64,000 bases of DNA from Agromyces sp. S2-1-8 (GTDB lineage Bacteria; Actinomycetota; Actinomycetes; Actinomycetales; Microbacteriaceae). Position 1 is the stretch's first letter, and each line of letters begins with the position of its first letter. The stretch spans positions 3,906,001-3,970,000 of the forward strand of contig NZ_JAJOLP010000001.1 in NCBI RefSeq assembly GCF_021129215.1, read 5' to 3'. Positions 25,372-34,243 of the stretch are shown here, in pieces. The translations under genes and the position numbers were made by a program. The notes under the pieces are model-generated. The model did not search any database, had not been told where the DNA came from, and saw nothing but the letters and a program-made list of their open reading frames with translations.

Positions 25372-26811
25372 GTGCCGATCGACGCGCCCCACGACCTGCC
25401 GACCGACCTCGACGCGCTCGTCGCCTCGTGGCGGCGATGGATGCAGCGGCACGATGCGATGAGCGCGACCGACCTCGCCGAGCTCGAGAGCCACCTCTAC
25501 GACACCGTCGACCACTTCGTCGCCGCCGGGCTCACCCCCGACGAGGCGTTCCTGGTCGCGGTGAAGCGCCTCGGCGCGACCGACGATCTCTCCCGCGAGT
25601 ACGCACGAGAGCACTCCGAGCGGCTCTGGAAGCAGCTCGTGCTGACGGGCGACGGCGGCACCGACGCCGTCGATGAGGAGGACGCCGCCCGTCCCCTCCC
25701 GTTCCACCGCCGGGCGAACGGGCTCGCCGTCGCGCTGGCGCTCGGCGCCGGCGCCGGCCTCGCCGTGAAGGCCGTGGACCTCGCGACCGACGACCCCGCC
25801 CAGGTCGTGCTGAACAGTGCCGTGATCGTGCTGCCGTTCCTCGCGCTCTGGTTCGCGTGGCGCCGCCGGCCCTCCCTCGGGGTGCTCGCGACCGTGGGCG
25901 CCGTCTTCCTCGTCACCGGGCTCGCGCTCAACCTCTACCCGTTCGCGGTCCCCGACACGGCCACCGCCGGATCCGAGGTCGCCGGGATCACCGCGGCGAC
26001 GGAGATCATCGCGATGATCGGCTCGTTCGTCGTGCTCTGGCTCGCGGTCGGCATCGCCTACGCCGGCAGCGGCTGGCGCGACGAGCGCACCCGCATGGAC
26101 GTCGTGCGCTTCAGCGGCGAGTGGTTCGTCTACTACCTGCTCATCGCCCTCGGCGGTGGCGCGCTCTCGGCGCTGACGGTCGCGGTGTTCGCCTCGATCG
26201 GCGTCGACGTGATGCAGTTCGTGGGCGAGTGGGTGCTGCCGCTCGGCGCGGCGGGAGCGGTGCTCGTCGCGGCGTGGCTCGTCGGGGCGAAGCAGCGCGT
26301 GATCGAGAACATCGCCCCCGTGCTCACGAAGGTCTTCACACCCCTGTTCACCCTCTTGCTGCTCGCGCTCGTCGTCGCGGCGCTCGTGCAGTGGAACCTC
26401 GTCGACGCGAGCCGCGACCTGCTCATCGCCTTCGACGCCGTGCTCGTCGTGGTGGTCGGCCTCCTCGTCTACTCGATCTCGGCGCGCGACCCGCTGCTGC
26501 CGCCCGGGTGGTTCGACCGACTGCAGGCCCTGATGCTCGCGAGCGCCCTCGTGCTCGACGTGGTCGTCCTCATCGCGATGCTCGGGCGCACCGGCGAGTT
26601 CGGCTTCAGCGCGAACAAGACCGCGTCGCTCGGCCTCAACCTCATCCTGCTCGTCAACCTCGCCTGGGCGATGCGCCTGCAGGTCGGCTTCCTGCGGCGT
26701 CGCACGGGCTTCGGCGCGCTCGAGCGCTGGCAGACCGCGATGCTCCCGGTGTACTTCGCGTGGGCCGCGATCCTCGTCGTGGTCTTCCCGCCGCTGTTCG
26801 GCTTCGCCTGA
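25372..26811 (+). CDS. Permease-prefix-domain membrane protein, PadR partner
   Basis: A 479-residue protein. Residues 1-90 form the helical permease prefix domain (LDALVASWRRWMQRHDAMS, AELESHLYDTVDHFVAAGL, DEAFLVAVKRLGATDDLSREY). About ten membrane helices follow, from residue 115 onward. The prefix domain is typically encoded right after PadR genes and is thought to connect regulator and membrane protein. There is no FtsX-type extracellular domain, so this is not a classical ABC permease. GTG 25372 starts one base after the PadR stop. Its end is one base from the convergent response regulator. Confidence 0.8.
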   Translation: MPIDAPHDLPTDLDALVASWRRWMQRHDAMSATDLAELESHLYDTVDHFVAAGLTPDEAFLVAVKRLGATDDLSREYAREHSERLWKQLVLTGDGGTDAVDEEDAARPLPFHRRANGLAVALALGAGAGLAVKAVDLATDDPAQVVLNSAVIVLPFLALWFAWRRRPSLGVLATVGAVFLVTGLALNLYPFAVPDTATAGSEVAGITAATEIIAMIGSFVVLWLAVGIAYAGSGWRDERTRMDVVRFSGEWFVYYLLIALGGGALSALTVAVFASIGVDVMQFVGEWVLPLGAAGAVLVAAWLVGAKQRVIENIAPVLTKVFTPLFTLLLLALVVAALVQWNLVDASRDLLIAFDAVLVVVVGLLVYSISARDPLLPPGWFDRLQALMLASALVLDVVVLIAMLGRTGEFGFSANKTASLGLNLILLVNLAWAMRLQVGFLRRRTGFGALERWQTAMLPVYFAWAAILVVVFPPLFGFA

Positions 26812-26812
26812 G

Positions 26813-27484
26813 CTATCCGCCTGCCGCGTGTTCGCCGGGTCGCACGAGCCCCGACTCGTAGGCGGCGACGACGGCCTGCACCCGGTCGCGCACACCGAGC
26901 TTCACGAACAGGCGGGTGATGTGCGCCTTGACCGTGGCCTCGCTGAGGAAGAGCTCAGCGCCGATCTCGTGGTTCGAGAGCCCGCGCGCGATGAGCGACC
27001 ACACCTCGCGCTCGCGTGGGGTGAGGTCGACGGATGCCGTCGCGCGCGCGTCGGGCGGCGGCGCCGCGAGGTAGCGCTCGATCAGCCGCCGGGTGAGCGA
27101 GGGCGCCAGCAGCGACTCGCCCCCGGCGATCGTGCGCACGGCGTCGACGAGCCGGTCGGGCGGTGCGTCCTTCAGCAGGAATCCCGAGGCGCCGGCCTGC
27201 AGTGCGCGGTACACGTACTCGTCGAGGTCGAAGGTCGTGAGCACGAGCACCCGCGGCGCTCCCGGCGCCCCGGCGATCCGACGCGTGGCCTCGATGCCGT
27301 CGAGGCCGGGCATGCGGATGTCCATGAGCACGACGTCGGGGCGGAGCCGGCGCACGAGCTCCACGGCCTCGATGCCGTCGCCCGCCTCGCCGACCACCTC
27401 GAGATCGGCCGCCTCGAGCAGACCGACGATGCCCGAGCGTACGAGCGCGTGGTCGTCGACGACGAGGAGCCGGGGGCCGCTCAC
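26813..27484 (-). CDS. NarL/LuxR-type response regulator
   Basis: A 223-residue response regulator. The receiver domain has the acidic pocket LVVDDH (Asp10, Asp11), the phosphoacceptor in VVLMDIRMPG (Asp55) and the conserved Lys in GFLLKDAP. The C-terminal LuxR helix-turn-helix (LTPREREVWSLIARGLSNHE, then KAHITRLFVKLGV) binds DNA as a dimer when phosphorylated. GTG 27484 overlaps the kinase stop by four bases, so they form one two-component operon. Likely targets are adjacent membrane genes, but no site is recognised. Confidence 0.93.
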   Translation of the reverse strand: MSGPRLLVVDDHALVRSGIVGLLEAADLEVVGEAGDGIEAVELVRRLRPDVVLMDIRMPGLDGIEATRRIAGAPGAPRVLVLTTFDLDEYVYRALQAGASGFLLKDAPPDRLVDAVRTIAGGESLLAPSLTRRLIERYLAAPPPDARATASVDLTPREREVWSLIARGLSNHEIGAELFLSEATVKAHITRLFVKLGVRDRVQAVVAAYESGLVRPGEHAAGG

Positions 27485-28695
27485 GCGTGCGATCCGATCG
27501 GCAGGGGGCCGAGCGGAAGGCTCGCGGCGACGCGCCAGCCCGCCCCGGATGGGCCCGCCTCCAGCGACCCGCCGTACACCCGCACGCGCTCGCCCATGCC
27601 CGGCAGTCCACGCCCGCTGCCGGGGGCACCGGGGCGGACGACCGTCGGCGCCCCGTTCACGACCGCCACCACGACCGCCCGCTCGTCGCGCGAGACCCGC
27701 ACCTCGACGGGCGCTCCAGCGGCGTGGGTGCGGACGTTGGTGAGCGACTCCTGGACGATGCGGTGCACCGCCAGGGCGTGGCCGTCGGGGATGTCGCGCG
27801 CCGGCTCGTCGACCTGGAGGCGGCACTCGTGCCCGGCGGCCTCGGTCTCCGCGATGAGCTCGGGCAGGCCCGAGAGACCCGGCTGCGGCGCGTAGACCGC
27901 CCCGTCCTCGCGCAGCACGCCGAGGAGGTGCCGCATCTCGTCGAGGGCCGACTGCGCGGTGCCTCGCGTGAGGGTGAGATGGCGTCGCGCACGGTCGAGG
28001 TCCTTGTCGAGGAACTGCTCGGCGGCCCCGGCCTGCAACGCGACGATCGAGAGCGCGTGCGCGACGATGTCGTGGAGCTCTCGTGCGATGCGCACGCGCT
28101 CGGCGGCGACCGCGTCGGCGGCCAGGCGATCGGAGCTGTCGCGCGTGCGTTGCAGGGTGAGCGCGCGATGGCGGACCACGCGACCCGCCGTCCAGGTCGC
28201 GCCGACGAAGAACACCAGGAAGACGGTGCCGGCCGTCTCGATGCCGGGCGAGCCGAAGTAGCCGAGGACGTGGGCGCCGAGCATCGCCGCGATCGGCACG
28301 AGGCCGAGCAGCGCGGCCCGCCACCACGCCGCGATGCGCTCGGCGACCGTGAAGGTGGCGACGAGCAGGCTCGGGAACGGGTTGAAGGTCGCGTCCGGCC
28401 CGCTCGTCGCGGCGTGCAGCAGCAGCGCGCAGGCGACCGCGAGCATCACGAGCGCCGGAAACCGGCGCCGCACCACGAGCGGCAGCGAGACGGCGAGCGC
28501 GAAGCCGAGCTGGGCGACGACGTTCGCCGAGGGAACGAGCAGCGCCTCCAGCACCGCCCAGAGCGCGATACCGCCCGCGAGCGCGAGGTCGAACGGCGTG
28601 GTCCACGCGCGCCAGCCGCGGGCGCCGGGCGCGATCGGGCGGAGCACCTCGTGCTCGTCTCGCGCGCGCTCACTCGTGGGGTGCCGGCTCGTCAC
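27481..28695 (-). CDS. Sensor histidine kinase (HisKA_3 type)
   Basis: A 404-residue kinase with about six membrane helices in residues 33-175. A HisKA_3 dimerisation domain follows with phospho-His208 in RIARELHDIVAHALSIVALQ, then a HATPase domain with HRIVQESLTNVRTHA (N box) and a G box SGRGLPGMGERV. It has no large extracellular sensor, so it probably senses membrane state, as DesK/LiaS-like kinases do. It is cotranscribed with the response regulator. GTG 28695 is the start. Confidence 0.9.
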   Translation of the reverse strand: MTSRHPTSERARDEHEVLRPIAPGARGWRAWTTPFDLALAGGIALWAVLEALLVPSANVVAQLGFALAVSLPLVVRRRFPALVMLAVACALLLHAATSGPDATFNPFPSLLVATFTVAERIAAWWRAALLGLVPIAAMLGAHVLGYFGSPGIETAGTVFLVFFVGATWTAGRVVRHRALTLQRTRDSSDRLAADAVAAERVRIARELHDIVAHALSIVALQAGAAEQFLDKDLDRARRHLTLTRGTAQSALDEMRHLLGVLREDGAVYAPQPGLSGLPELIAETEAAGHECRLQVDEPARDIPDGHALAVHRIVQESLTNVRTHAAGAPVEVRVSRDERAVVVAVVNGAPTVVRPGAPGSGRGLPGMGERVRVYGGSLEAGPSGAGWRVAASLPLGPLPIGSHA

Positions 28696-28893
28696 GCTCC
28701 GATGCTAGGCCGAGGAACGGCACCCACGACAGCGACGAAGGTCGGCATTCGGCCCCGATCCGAGTCGTATCCGGGGCCGCCCGCGAGTCGAGCCGCCCGT
28801 CGACCCTCGGACGATGCCGGCGCCTGCTGGCCGTCCGTAGCGTCGCATCGCCGGCCGATCGTGCCGGCCTCGAACTCGAACGGAAGGCCGACC

Positions 28894-29565
28894 ATGGCAC
28901 CCCTCACCGAATCCGGATCAGCGCCCGACCGGGAGCTCCGCCCATCGCCGCGTCCCACGGCCGGCACGCGGCCCGCCGGCGCCGCCTACCCCCGGCCCGG
29001 CCGCGTCGGCCACCGCCTCGCGGGCGCCGCCGCCCTCACCGCCGGAGCCCTGTCGATCGTGATCGGCACGTTGCAGATCCTCTTCCCGCAGGACGAGGAT
29101 CCGACGATCGATCCGCGGACCCGGGTCATCCTCGCGATGTTCACGGTCAGCCTCTGGGCGCTCGCGGTGCTCTTCCTCGGACTGGCCCGGTACGCCGGAT
29201 CGAGCTGGGGCGCGATCGTCGCCGCCGTCGGCACGGTCCTGCTCACCGTCGGCACCATCACGAGTGCCGTGAACGGCGTCGACCTCGAGTTCTTCCCGAT
29301 CGTGGCGATGGCGGCCAATGCGCTGTGGCTCATCGGCTCGATCGCACTGTGCGTCTCGCTCGTACGCGCACGCCGGGTCGGCCTCTGGCTCGCGATCGCC
29401 CTGCCCTTCGTCCAGGTGCCGCTGCTCTTCCTCTCGCAGCTCGGCGGCGGCACGGTCGCGGGCGCCTACCTCGTGGCGGTGGGCTGCGTGCTCCTCGCGG
29501 GCCGCGTCCAGCAGCGTGCGCGCCGGCGCGAGCTCGAGGAACGCAGCGCGACACCCGGCGCCTGA
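28894..29565 (+). CDS. Hypothetical five-helix membrane protein
   Basis: A 223-residue protein not assigned to a family. A Pro/Arg-rich cytoplasmic leader of about 45 residues precedes five hydrophobic segments (near residues 47-65, 80-100, 107-126, 135-155 and 165-195) and a charged C-terminus (RRRELEERS). GGAAGG lies six bases before ATG 28894. It is divergent from the two-component operon with a gap of about 200 bases, so it is a candidate target of that system. No function can be stated. Confidence 0.65.
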   Translation: MAPLTESGSAPDRELRPSPRPTAGTRPAGAAYPRPGRVGHRLAGAAALTAGALSIVIGTLQILFPQDEDPTIDPRTRVILAMFTVSLWALAVLFLGLARYAGSSWGAIVAAVGTVLLTVGTITSAVNGVDLEFFPIVAMAANALWLIGSIALCVSLVRARRVGLWLAIALPFVQVPLLFLSQLGGGTVAGAYLVAVGCVLLAGRVQQRARRRELEERSATPGA

Positions 29566-29636
29566 ACCGACGGCCCGGGCGGCACGGTGCGCGTATCACC
29601 GCGAGCCCCGACGCCGCCCGGGCATTCCGCACCACC

Positions 29637-29663
29637 GACCGTCCGGGCACCGACCGGACGGTC
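29637..29663. promoter_or_regulatory. Perfect inverted repeat upstream of the polyamine transporter operon
   Basis: GACCGTCCGG (29637-29646) and CCGGACGGTC (29654-29663) are perfect 10-bp arms with a seven-base spacer. It lies 70 bp after a membrane-protein gene and 130 bp before the ATPase gene. It could be a terminator for the former or an operator for the latter; the sequence alone does not decide. Confidence 0.5.
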
Positions 29664-29791
29664 TGTCCGATGCCGGTCGCGGGTTCGTCTGGTTCGTCCA
29701 GTTCGGGCGTCGCGCGTTTGCGTCCGGTCGGGTGCGCGGATTGAATGGCGACGAACGCGACGAGGCGTCCGAGTGAAAGAGGTGCCGCACC

Positions 29792-30958
29792 GTGACCAGC
29801 GCAGCCACGATCGAGTCCAAGCCGACCACTTCCACGACCGGCGAGGCGCCCGGCACGGTCGTCGTCGATGCCGTCACGAAGCGCTACGGCAACGCGACCG
29901 CGGTCGACGGCATGTCGCTCACGATCGAAGCGGGCGAGTTCATCTCGCTGCTCGGCCCCTCGGGCTGCGGCAAGACCACGACGCTGCGCATGATCGCCGG
30001 GTTCGAGCAGCCCGACGCCGGCGACATCCGCGTCTCGGGCCGTTCGGTGCTCGGCGTGCCGCCCTACCGCCGCGACGTGAACACGGTGTTCCAGGCCTAC
30101 GCGCTCTTCCCGCACATGTCGGTCGCGGAGAACGTCGCCTACGGCCTGCAGCAGCGCCGCACGCCGAGGTCGGAGGTGCGCGACCGCGTGGTCGAGGCGC
30201 TCGACCTCGTGCAGATGCGCCGATTCGCCGACCGCAAGCCGACCCAGCTCTCGGGCGGACAGCAGCAGCGCATCGCGCTCGCGCGCGCACTCGTGAACCG
30301 TCCGTCGGTGCTGCTCCTCGACGAGCCGCTCGGTGCGCTCGACCGTCAGCTGCGCGAAGAGATGCAGCTCGAACTGAAGCTCCTGCAGTCGCGCCTCGGC
30401 ATCACGTTCGTGTTCGTCACCCACGACCAGGGCGAGGCCCTCTCGATGAGCGACCGCATCGCGATCATGCGCGACGGCCGCATCGAGCAGCTCGCCGACG
30501 CCGACACCGTCTACGCGCGGCCCGCTTCGGCCTACGTCGCGGCGTTCGTCGGCCAGCAGAACTTCTTCCGCGGCGAGGTCGCCGAGGGCGGCGCGGCCGT
30601 CGCATCGACCCACGCGCTCGTGCGCGGTACGGCGCCCGAGCTCGCGGGGCTCGCGAACGGCCAGGCCGCGGTGCGGCCCGAGTTCGTCGAGATCGCCGCG
30701 GCCCGGTCGGATGCCTCGGCCGAGGTCAACCTCGCGCGCGGCACGCTGCTCGGGGTCTCGCACCTCGGCGAGACCATGCAGTACCTCGTGCGGCTCGGCG
30801 ACGACCAGAGCCTCATCGTGCGCCGCCCCACCCCCGAGGCGCCGAACCTCACCGTCGGCGACCCCGTCGAGTGCTCGTGGCGCGCCGAGAGCGTGCTGCT
30901 GTTCCCCGCCGACGATGCGGCGAGCGCGGGCGGCTACGTCGCCCCGCCGACGGCCTGA
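29792..30958 (+). CDS. potA: Spermidine/putrescine-type ABC transporter ATPase
   Basis: A 388-residue ATPase: Walker A GPSGCGKTT (residues 55-63), Q-loop VFQAYALFPHMSV, signature LSGGQQQR, Walker B VLLLDEPLGALD, switch VTHDQGEAL, and a C-terminal TOBE domain from about residue 290. This matches PotA-type importers. GTG 29792 follows a GAAAGAGG ribosome site. It heads a five-gene set with a binding protein, two permeases and an amidohydrolase. Polyamine specificity is inferred from the binding protein and permeases; related spermidine, mannopine or GABA importers look alike. Confidence 0.88.
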   Translation: MTSAATIESKPTTSTTGEAPGTVVVDAVTKRYGNATAVDGMSLTIEAGEFISLLGPSGCGKTTTLRMIAGFEQPDAGDIRVSGRSVLGVPPYRRDVNTVFQAYALFPHMSVAENVAYGLQQRRTPRSEVRDRVVEALDLVQMRRFADRKPTQLSGGQQQRIALARALVNRPSVLLLDEPLGALDRQLREEMQLELKLLQSRLGITFVFVTHDQGEALSMSDRIAIMRDGRIEQLADADTVYARPASAYVAAFVGQQNFFRGEVAEGGAAVASTHALVRGTAPELAGLANGQAAVRPEFVEIAAARSDASAEVNLARGTLLGVSHLGETMQYLVRLGDDQSLIVRRPTPEAPNLTVGDPVECSWRAESVLLFPADDAASAGGYVAPPTA

Positions 30959-31058
30959 GCCGGCCCGCAGCGCCGGCCACGAGGCATCCCGTCGCCGTGC
31001 GCACGTCTGCGACCTCCACCCCTGAACCGCGATCCCTTCCCATCACCAGGAGACTCCG

Positions 31059-32240
31059 ATGACCGATTCCCTCCCCACCGTCCGCATCCTCGCTCACGAG
31101 AGCGCCGCGAAGGTCATCGGCCGCGAGCTCAACCGCCGCCGGTTCCTGAGCTTCGCCGCGGCCGCCGGCGCGACCGGCTTCCTCGCCGCGTGCTCGACGG
31201 GCGGCACCCAGGCCGCCCCCGTCGCGACCGGCGGCCCGCTCGAGTCGAAGCTCTCGATGTACACGTGGGGCGACTACGACGCGCCCGACGTGCTCGAGGC
31301 GTTCACCTCGGAGCTCGGACCGAAGATCACGCTGAGCTCGTTCAACTCGAACGAGGAGATGATCTCGAAGCTCGTCGCCGCGAAGGGCACGAGCGGCTTC
31401 GACATCGTCGTGCCGACCGGCACGTTCATCCCGCAGATGGTCGAGAACGGCCTGCTGCAGAAGCTCAACCACGACCTCATCCCGAACCTCGAGCACATGG
31501 ACGCCGCCTTCGTCGGCCGCGCATGGGACCCCGAGAACGACTACTCGATCTGCAAGGCGTGGGGCACGACCGGCTTCGTCTACGACAAGACCGTCATCAC
31601 GCGCGAGCTCAAGGACTGGAACGACTTCCTCGACGCCGCGCAGAACGAGGCGAGCGGCAAGACGTCGCTCCTCGACGACCCCGCCGAGCTCACCGGCCTC
31701 TACTTCTGGGCGAACGGCGTCGACTGGAACACGACCGACCCCGCCGAGCTCGACGCCGCCGAGGACTACCTCGTCAACACCCTCGCCCCGCACGTGTCGG
31801 CCTTCGACTCCTACCCGGGCGGTGCGGCCATCCCGCAGGCGACGCACGCACTGCTGCAGGCGTGGAACGGCGACGCCCGCATCGGCATCCTCGAGTCGGG
31901 CGACCCCGACCGCTGGCAGTGGGTGCTCGGTTCGCCCGACACCGAGATCTGGATGGACAACTGGGCGATCCCGACCGGTGCGCCGAACCCCGAGGCCGCG
32001 CACGCGTTCATCAACTACGTGCTCGACCCCGAGAACTCGCTCGCCGAGCTCGACTACATCGGCTACCACACGGGCGTCGCCGGCATCGAGGAGGCGGCGC
32101 AGGCCGCTGAGCTGCCGATGCTCGACCTCGTGTTCTTCACGCCCGAGCAGATCGAGACCATGAACGAGGGCGCGGTCACCGAGGCGCAGGCCCGCATCGT
32201 CGAGATCTGGAACGCGACGAAGGCGGCGGCGGGTGAGTAA
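31059..32240 (+). CDS. potD: Spermidine/putrescine-binding-type lipoprotein
   Basis: A 393-residue secreted receptor. It has both a twin-arginine motif (NRRRFLSFAA) and a lipobox (FLAAC, Cys45), so it is probably folded before Tat export and then lipidated. The mature sequence matches SBP_bac_8/PotD proteins: LSMYTWGDYDAPDV, GFDIVVPTGTFIPQM, SICKAWGTTGFVYDKT, WMDNWAIPTGAPNPEAAH. It captures a polyamine or related amine for the permeases. Its stop codon is overlapped eight bases by the next gene. Confidence 0.88.
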   Translation: MTDSLPTVRILAHESAAKVIGRELNRRRFLSFAAAAGATGFLAACSTGGTQAAPVATGGPLESKLSMYTWGDYDAPDVLEAFTSELGPKITLSSFNSNEEMISKLVAAKGTSGFDIVVPTGTFIPQMVENGLLQKLNHDLIPNLEHMDAAFVGRAWDPENDYSICKAWGTTGFVYDKTVITRELKDWNDFLDAAQNEASGKTSLLDDPAELTGLYFWANGVDWNTTDPAELDAAEDYLVNTLAPHVSAFDSYPGGAAIPQATHALLQAWNGDARIGILESGDPDRWQWVLGSPDTEIWMDNWAIPTGAPNPEAAHAFINYVLDPENSLAELDYIGYHTGVAGIEEAAQAAELPMLDLVFFTPEQIETMNEGAVTEAQARIVEIWNATKAAAGE

Positions 32241-33204
32241 GAGGTCCGGCGCCGCCCTCGCGATCCCCGCGTGGGCGTGGCTGCTGATCTTCTTCGTCGC
32301 GCCCGTCGCGATGGTGATCTGGTTCAGCTTCGGCTACAAGCCGGGCATCTTCGGCACGCACGCGAACGACGTGCTGTCGTTCGACCGCTACGCCGAGGCG
32401 ATGTCGCCGACCTTCTTCGCGACGTTCCAGAACACGCTGTGGGTCGGCATCGCGGGCACGCTGCTGTGCCTCGTGGTCGGCCTGCCGGTCGCGTACTGGA
32501 TGGCGGTCAAGGCGTCGCCCGCCCGGCGGGGCCTCCTCGTCGCGCTCGTGATGGTGCCGTTCTGGACCAACTTCCTCGTGCGCACGATCGGCTGGCAGGT
32601 CATCCTCGCACCCGAGGGGTGGCTGTCGACGACGCTGCAGCAGGTCGGGCTCATCGGCGGCCCGCTCGACATCCTGTACACCCGCGGGGCCGTGCTGCTC
32701 GGCGTGGTCTACAACTACCTGCCGCTCATGATCCTGCCGCTGTTCGTCGCGTTCGACCGGGTCGGCCCACCGCTGCGCGAGGCCTCGAAGGACCTCGGCG
32801 CCGGCAAGTGGACGACGTTCTTCCGGGTGACCCTGCCGCTCGCCCGGCCGGGCGTCGTCGCGGGCGTGCTGCTCGTGTTCATCCCGCTCATGGGCGACTA
32901 CATCACCGCGACCGTGCTCGGCGGTGCGAAGGGCAACATGGTGGGCCAGCTCGTGGCGAGCCAGTTCCAGACCGCGCAGAACTGGGCGCTCGGCTCGGCG
33001 ATGGCGGTGCTCCTGATCATCGTGATCATGCTGACCGTCGCCGTCGGCGCGCTCGTCGTGTGGCTCGTGACGCTGCCGTTCCGCTCGCGCAACCGGCTCG
33101 TGATCGGCGACGCGGCGAACGCCGCACCGGCTCGCCCGGTGACGACGGCGATCGCGGCGATCCGCTCCCGGCCCGCGCCGGCCGACGAGGAGGTCTCCGC
33201 ATGA
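32233..33204 (+). CDS. potB: Spermidine/putrescine-type ABC transporter permease 1
   Basis: A 323-residue membrane protein with six helices. The ABC-coupling EAA loop appears as LREASKDLGAGKWTTFF then RVTLPLARPGV. The motif MVPFWTNFLVRTIGWQVIL is typical of PotB. GTG 32233 lies inside the end of the binding-protein gene. A polar C-terminal tail of about 40 residues follows the last helix. It pairs with the next permease. Confidence 0.88.
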   Translation: MSKRSGAALAIPAWAWLLIFFVAPVAMVIWFSFGYKPGIFGTHANDVLSFDRYAEAMSPTFFATFQNTLWVGIAGTLLCLVVGLPVAYWMAVKASPARRGLLVALVMVPFWTNFLVRTIGWQVILAPEGWLSTTLQQVGLIGGPLDILYTRGAVLLGVVYNYLPLMILPLFVAFDRVGPPLREASKDLGAGKWTTFFRVTLPLARPGVVAGVLLVFIPLMGDYITATVLGGAKGNMVGQLVASQFQTAQNWALGSAMAVLLIIVIMLTVAVGALVVWLVTLPFRSRNRLVIGDAANAAPARPVTTAIAAIRSRPAPADEEVSA

Positions 33205-34136
33205 CCGTCCAGCAGTCCCAGCCGCAGCAGCAGGCCCCGGCGCCGGAGCAGTCGAAAGGCCCGGGCACGACCCCGGCCGCGGTGCGGCAGCACCGGCGAC
33301 GCCGCCCGTGGTCCGACATCGTGCTCAACGTGTGGGGCGTCGCGGTCTTCGCGTTCCTGTTCGCGCCGATCGTCGTCATCATCCTGTCGTCGTTCAACGT
33401 CGGCCGCCTCCTCGTGTCATGGCAGGCCTTCGGCTTCGACTCCTTCCTCGCGATCGCCTCGAAGCCCGCGATCCGCGACGCCGTCTGGATCTCGGTGCAG
33501 ACGGGCTTCATCGCGGCGATCGTGGCGACGCTGCTCGGCACGCTCGCCGGCATCGCGATGGCGAGGCATCCCGGCAAGTGGGTCTGGTGGTTCCTCGGGT
33601 TGCTGCTGCTCGTCTCGGTGACCCCCGAGATCGTCGACGCCGTCGCCCTGCTGCCGTGGATGGTGTTCCTCGGCCAGGATCTCGGCCTCGCGATCTTCAA
33701 CGACGGCATCGTGCGCCTCGTGGTCGGCCATTCGCTGTTCTCGGTCGCGGTCGTGTCGTACCTCGTCCGGGCCCGCCTCGTCGGCCAGGACGCGCAGCTC
33801 GAGGAGGCCTCCGCCGACCTCTACGCGAAGCCGTTCAACACGTTCCGCCGCGTGACGCTGCCCCTCGCCATGCCCGCCGTGCTGGCCGGCTTCCTGCTGT
33901 CGTTCACGTTGAGCCTCGACAACACGGTCATCGCCGCGTTCGTGCAGGTGTCGGGCACGACGCCGTGGCCCGTCTACGTGCTGAGCGCGCTGCGCAGCGG
34001 CCTGCGGCCCGAGATCGCCGCGGTGTCGACGATCATGCTCGTGCTCACGCTCATCGCGCTCGGTCTCGTGGCGTACGTGCTGCGCCGGGCCGGCGACTCG
34101 GCCGCCGACATCGCACGCACCATGAGCGGCGGCTGA
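33201..34136 (+). CDS. potC: Spermidine/putrescine-type ABC transporter permease 2
   Basis: A 311-residue permease with a Gln/Pro-rich cytoplasmic leader of about 35 residues and six membrane helices. The EAA loop is QLEEASADLYAKPFNTFR then RVTLPLAMPAV. FSFTLSLDNTVIAAFVQ-like residues (SFTLSLDNTVIAAFV) match PotC. GAGGAGG lies eight bases before ATG 33201, which overlaps the previous stop by four bases. The MARHPGK stretch is encoded with AGG CAT CCC, rare codons here, because it carries the 10-mer CGAGGCATCC. Confidence 0.88.
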   Translation: MTVQQSQPQQQAPAPEQSKGPGTTPAAVRQHRRRRPWSDIVLNVWGVAVFAFLFAPIVVIILSSFNVGRLLVSWQAFGFDSFLAIASKPAIRDAVWISVQTGFIAAIVATLLGTLAGIAMARHPGKWVWWFLGLLLLVSVTPEIVDAVALLPWMVFLGQDLGLAIFNDGIVRLVVGHSLFSVAVVSYLVRARLVGQDAQLEEASADLYAKPFNTFRRVTLPLAMPAVLAGFLLSFTLSLDNTVIAAFVQVSGTTPWPVYVLSALRSGLRPEIAAVSTIMLVLTLIALGLVAYVLRRAGDSAADIARTMSGG

Positions 34137-34243
34137 TCCGCCGCACCGCACCGACGAGGGAGCGCGACGAGACCATCGCGGCTCGTCGCGCTCCCTCGGC
34201 GTCCGCCCCGATCACCCCACCGCCGCCACGAAAGGACTCGCCC

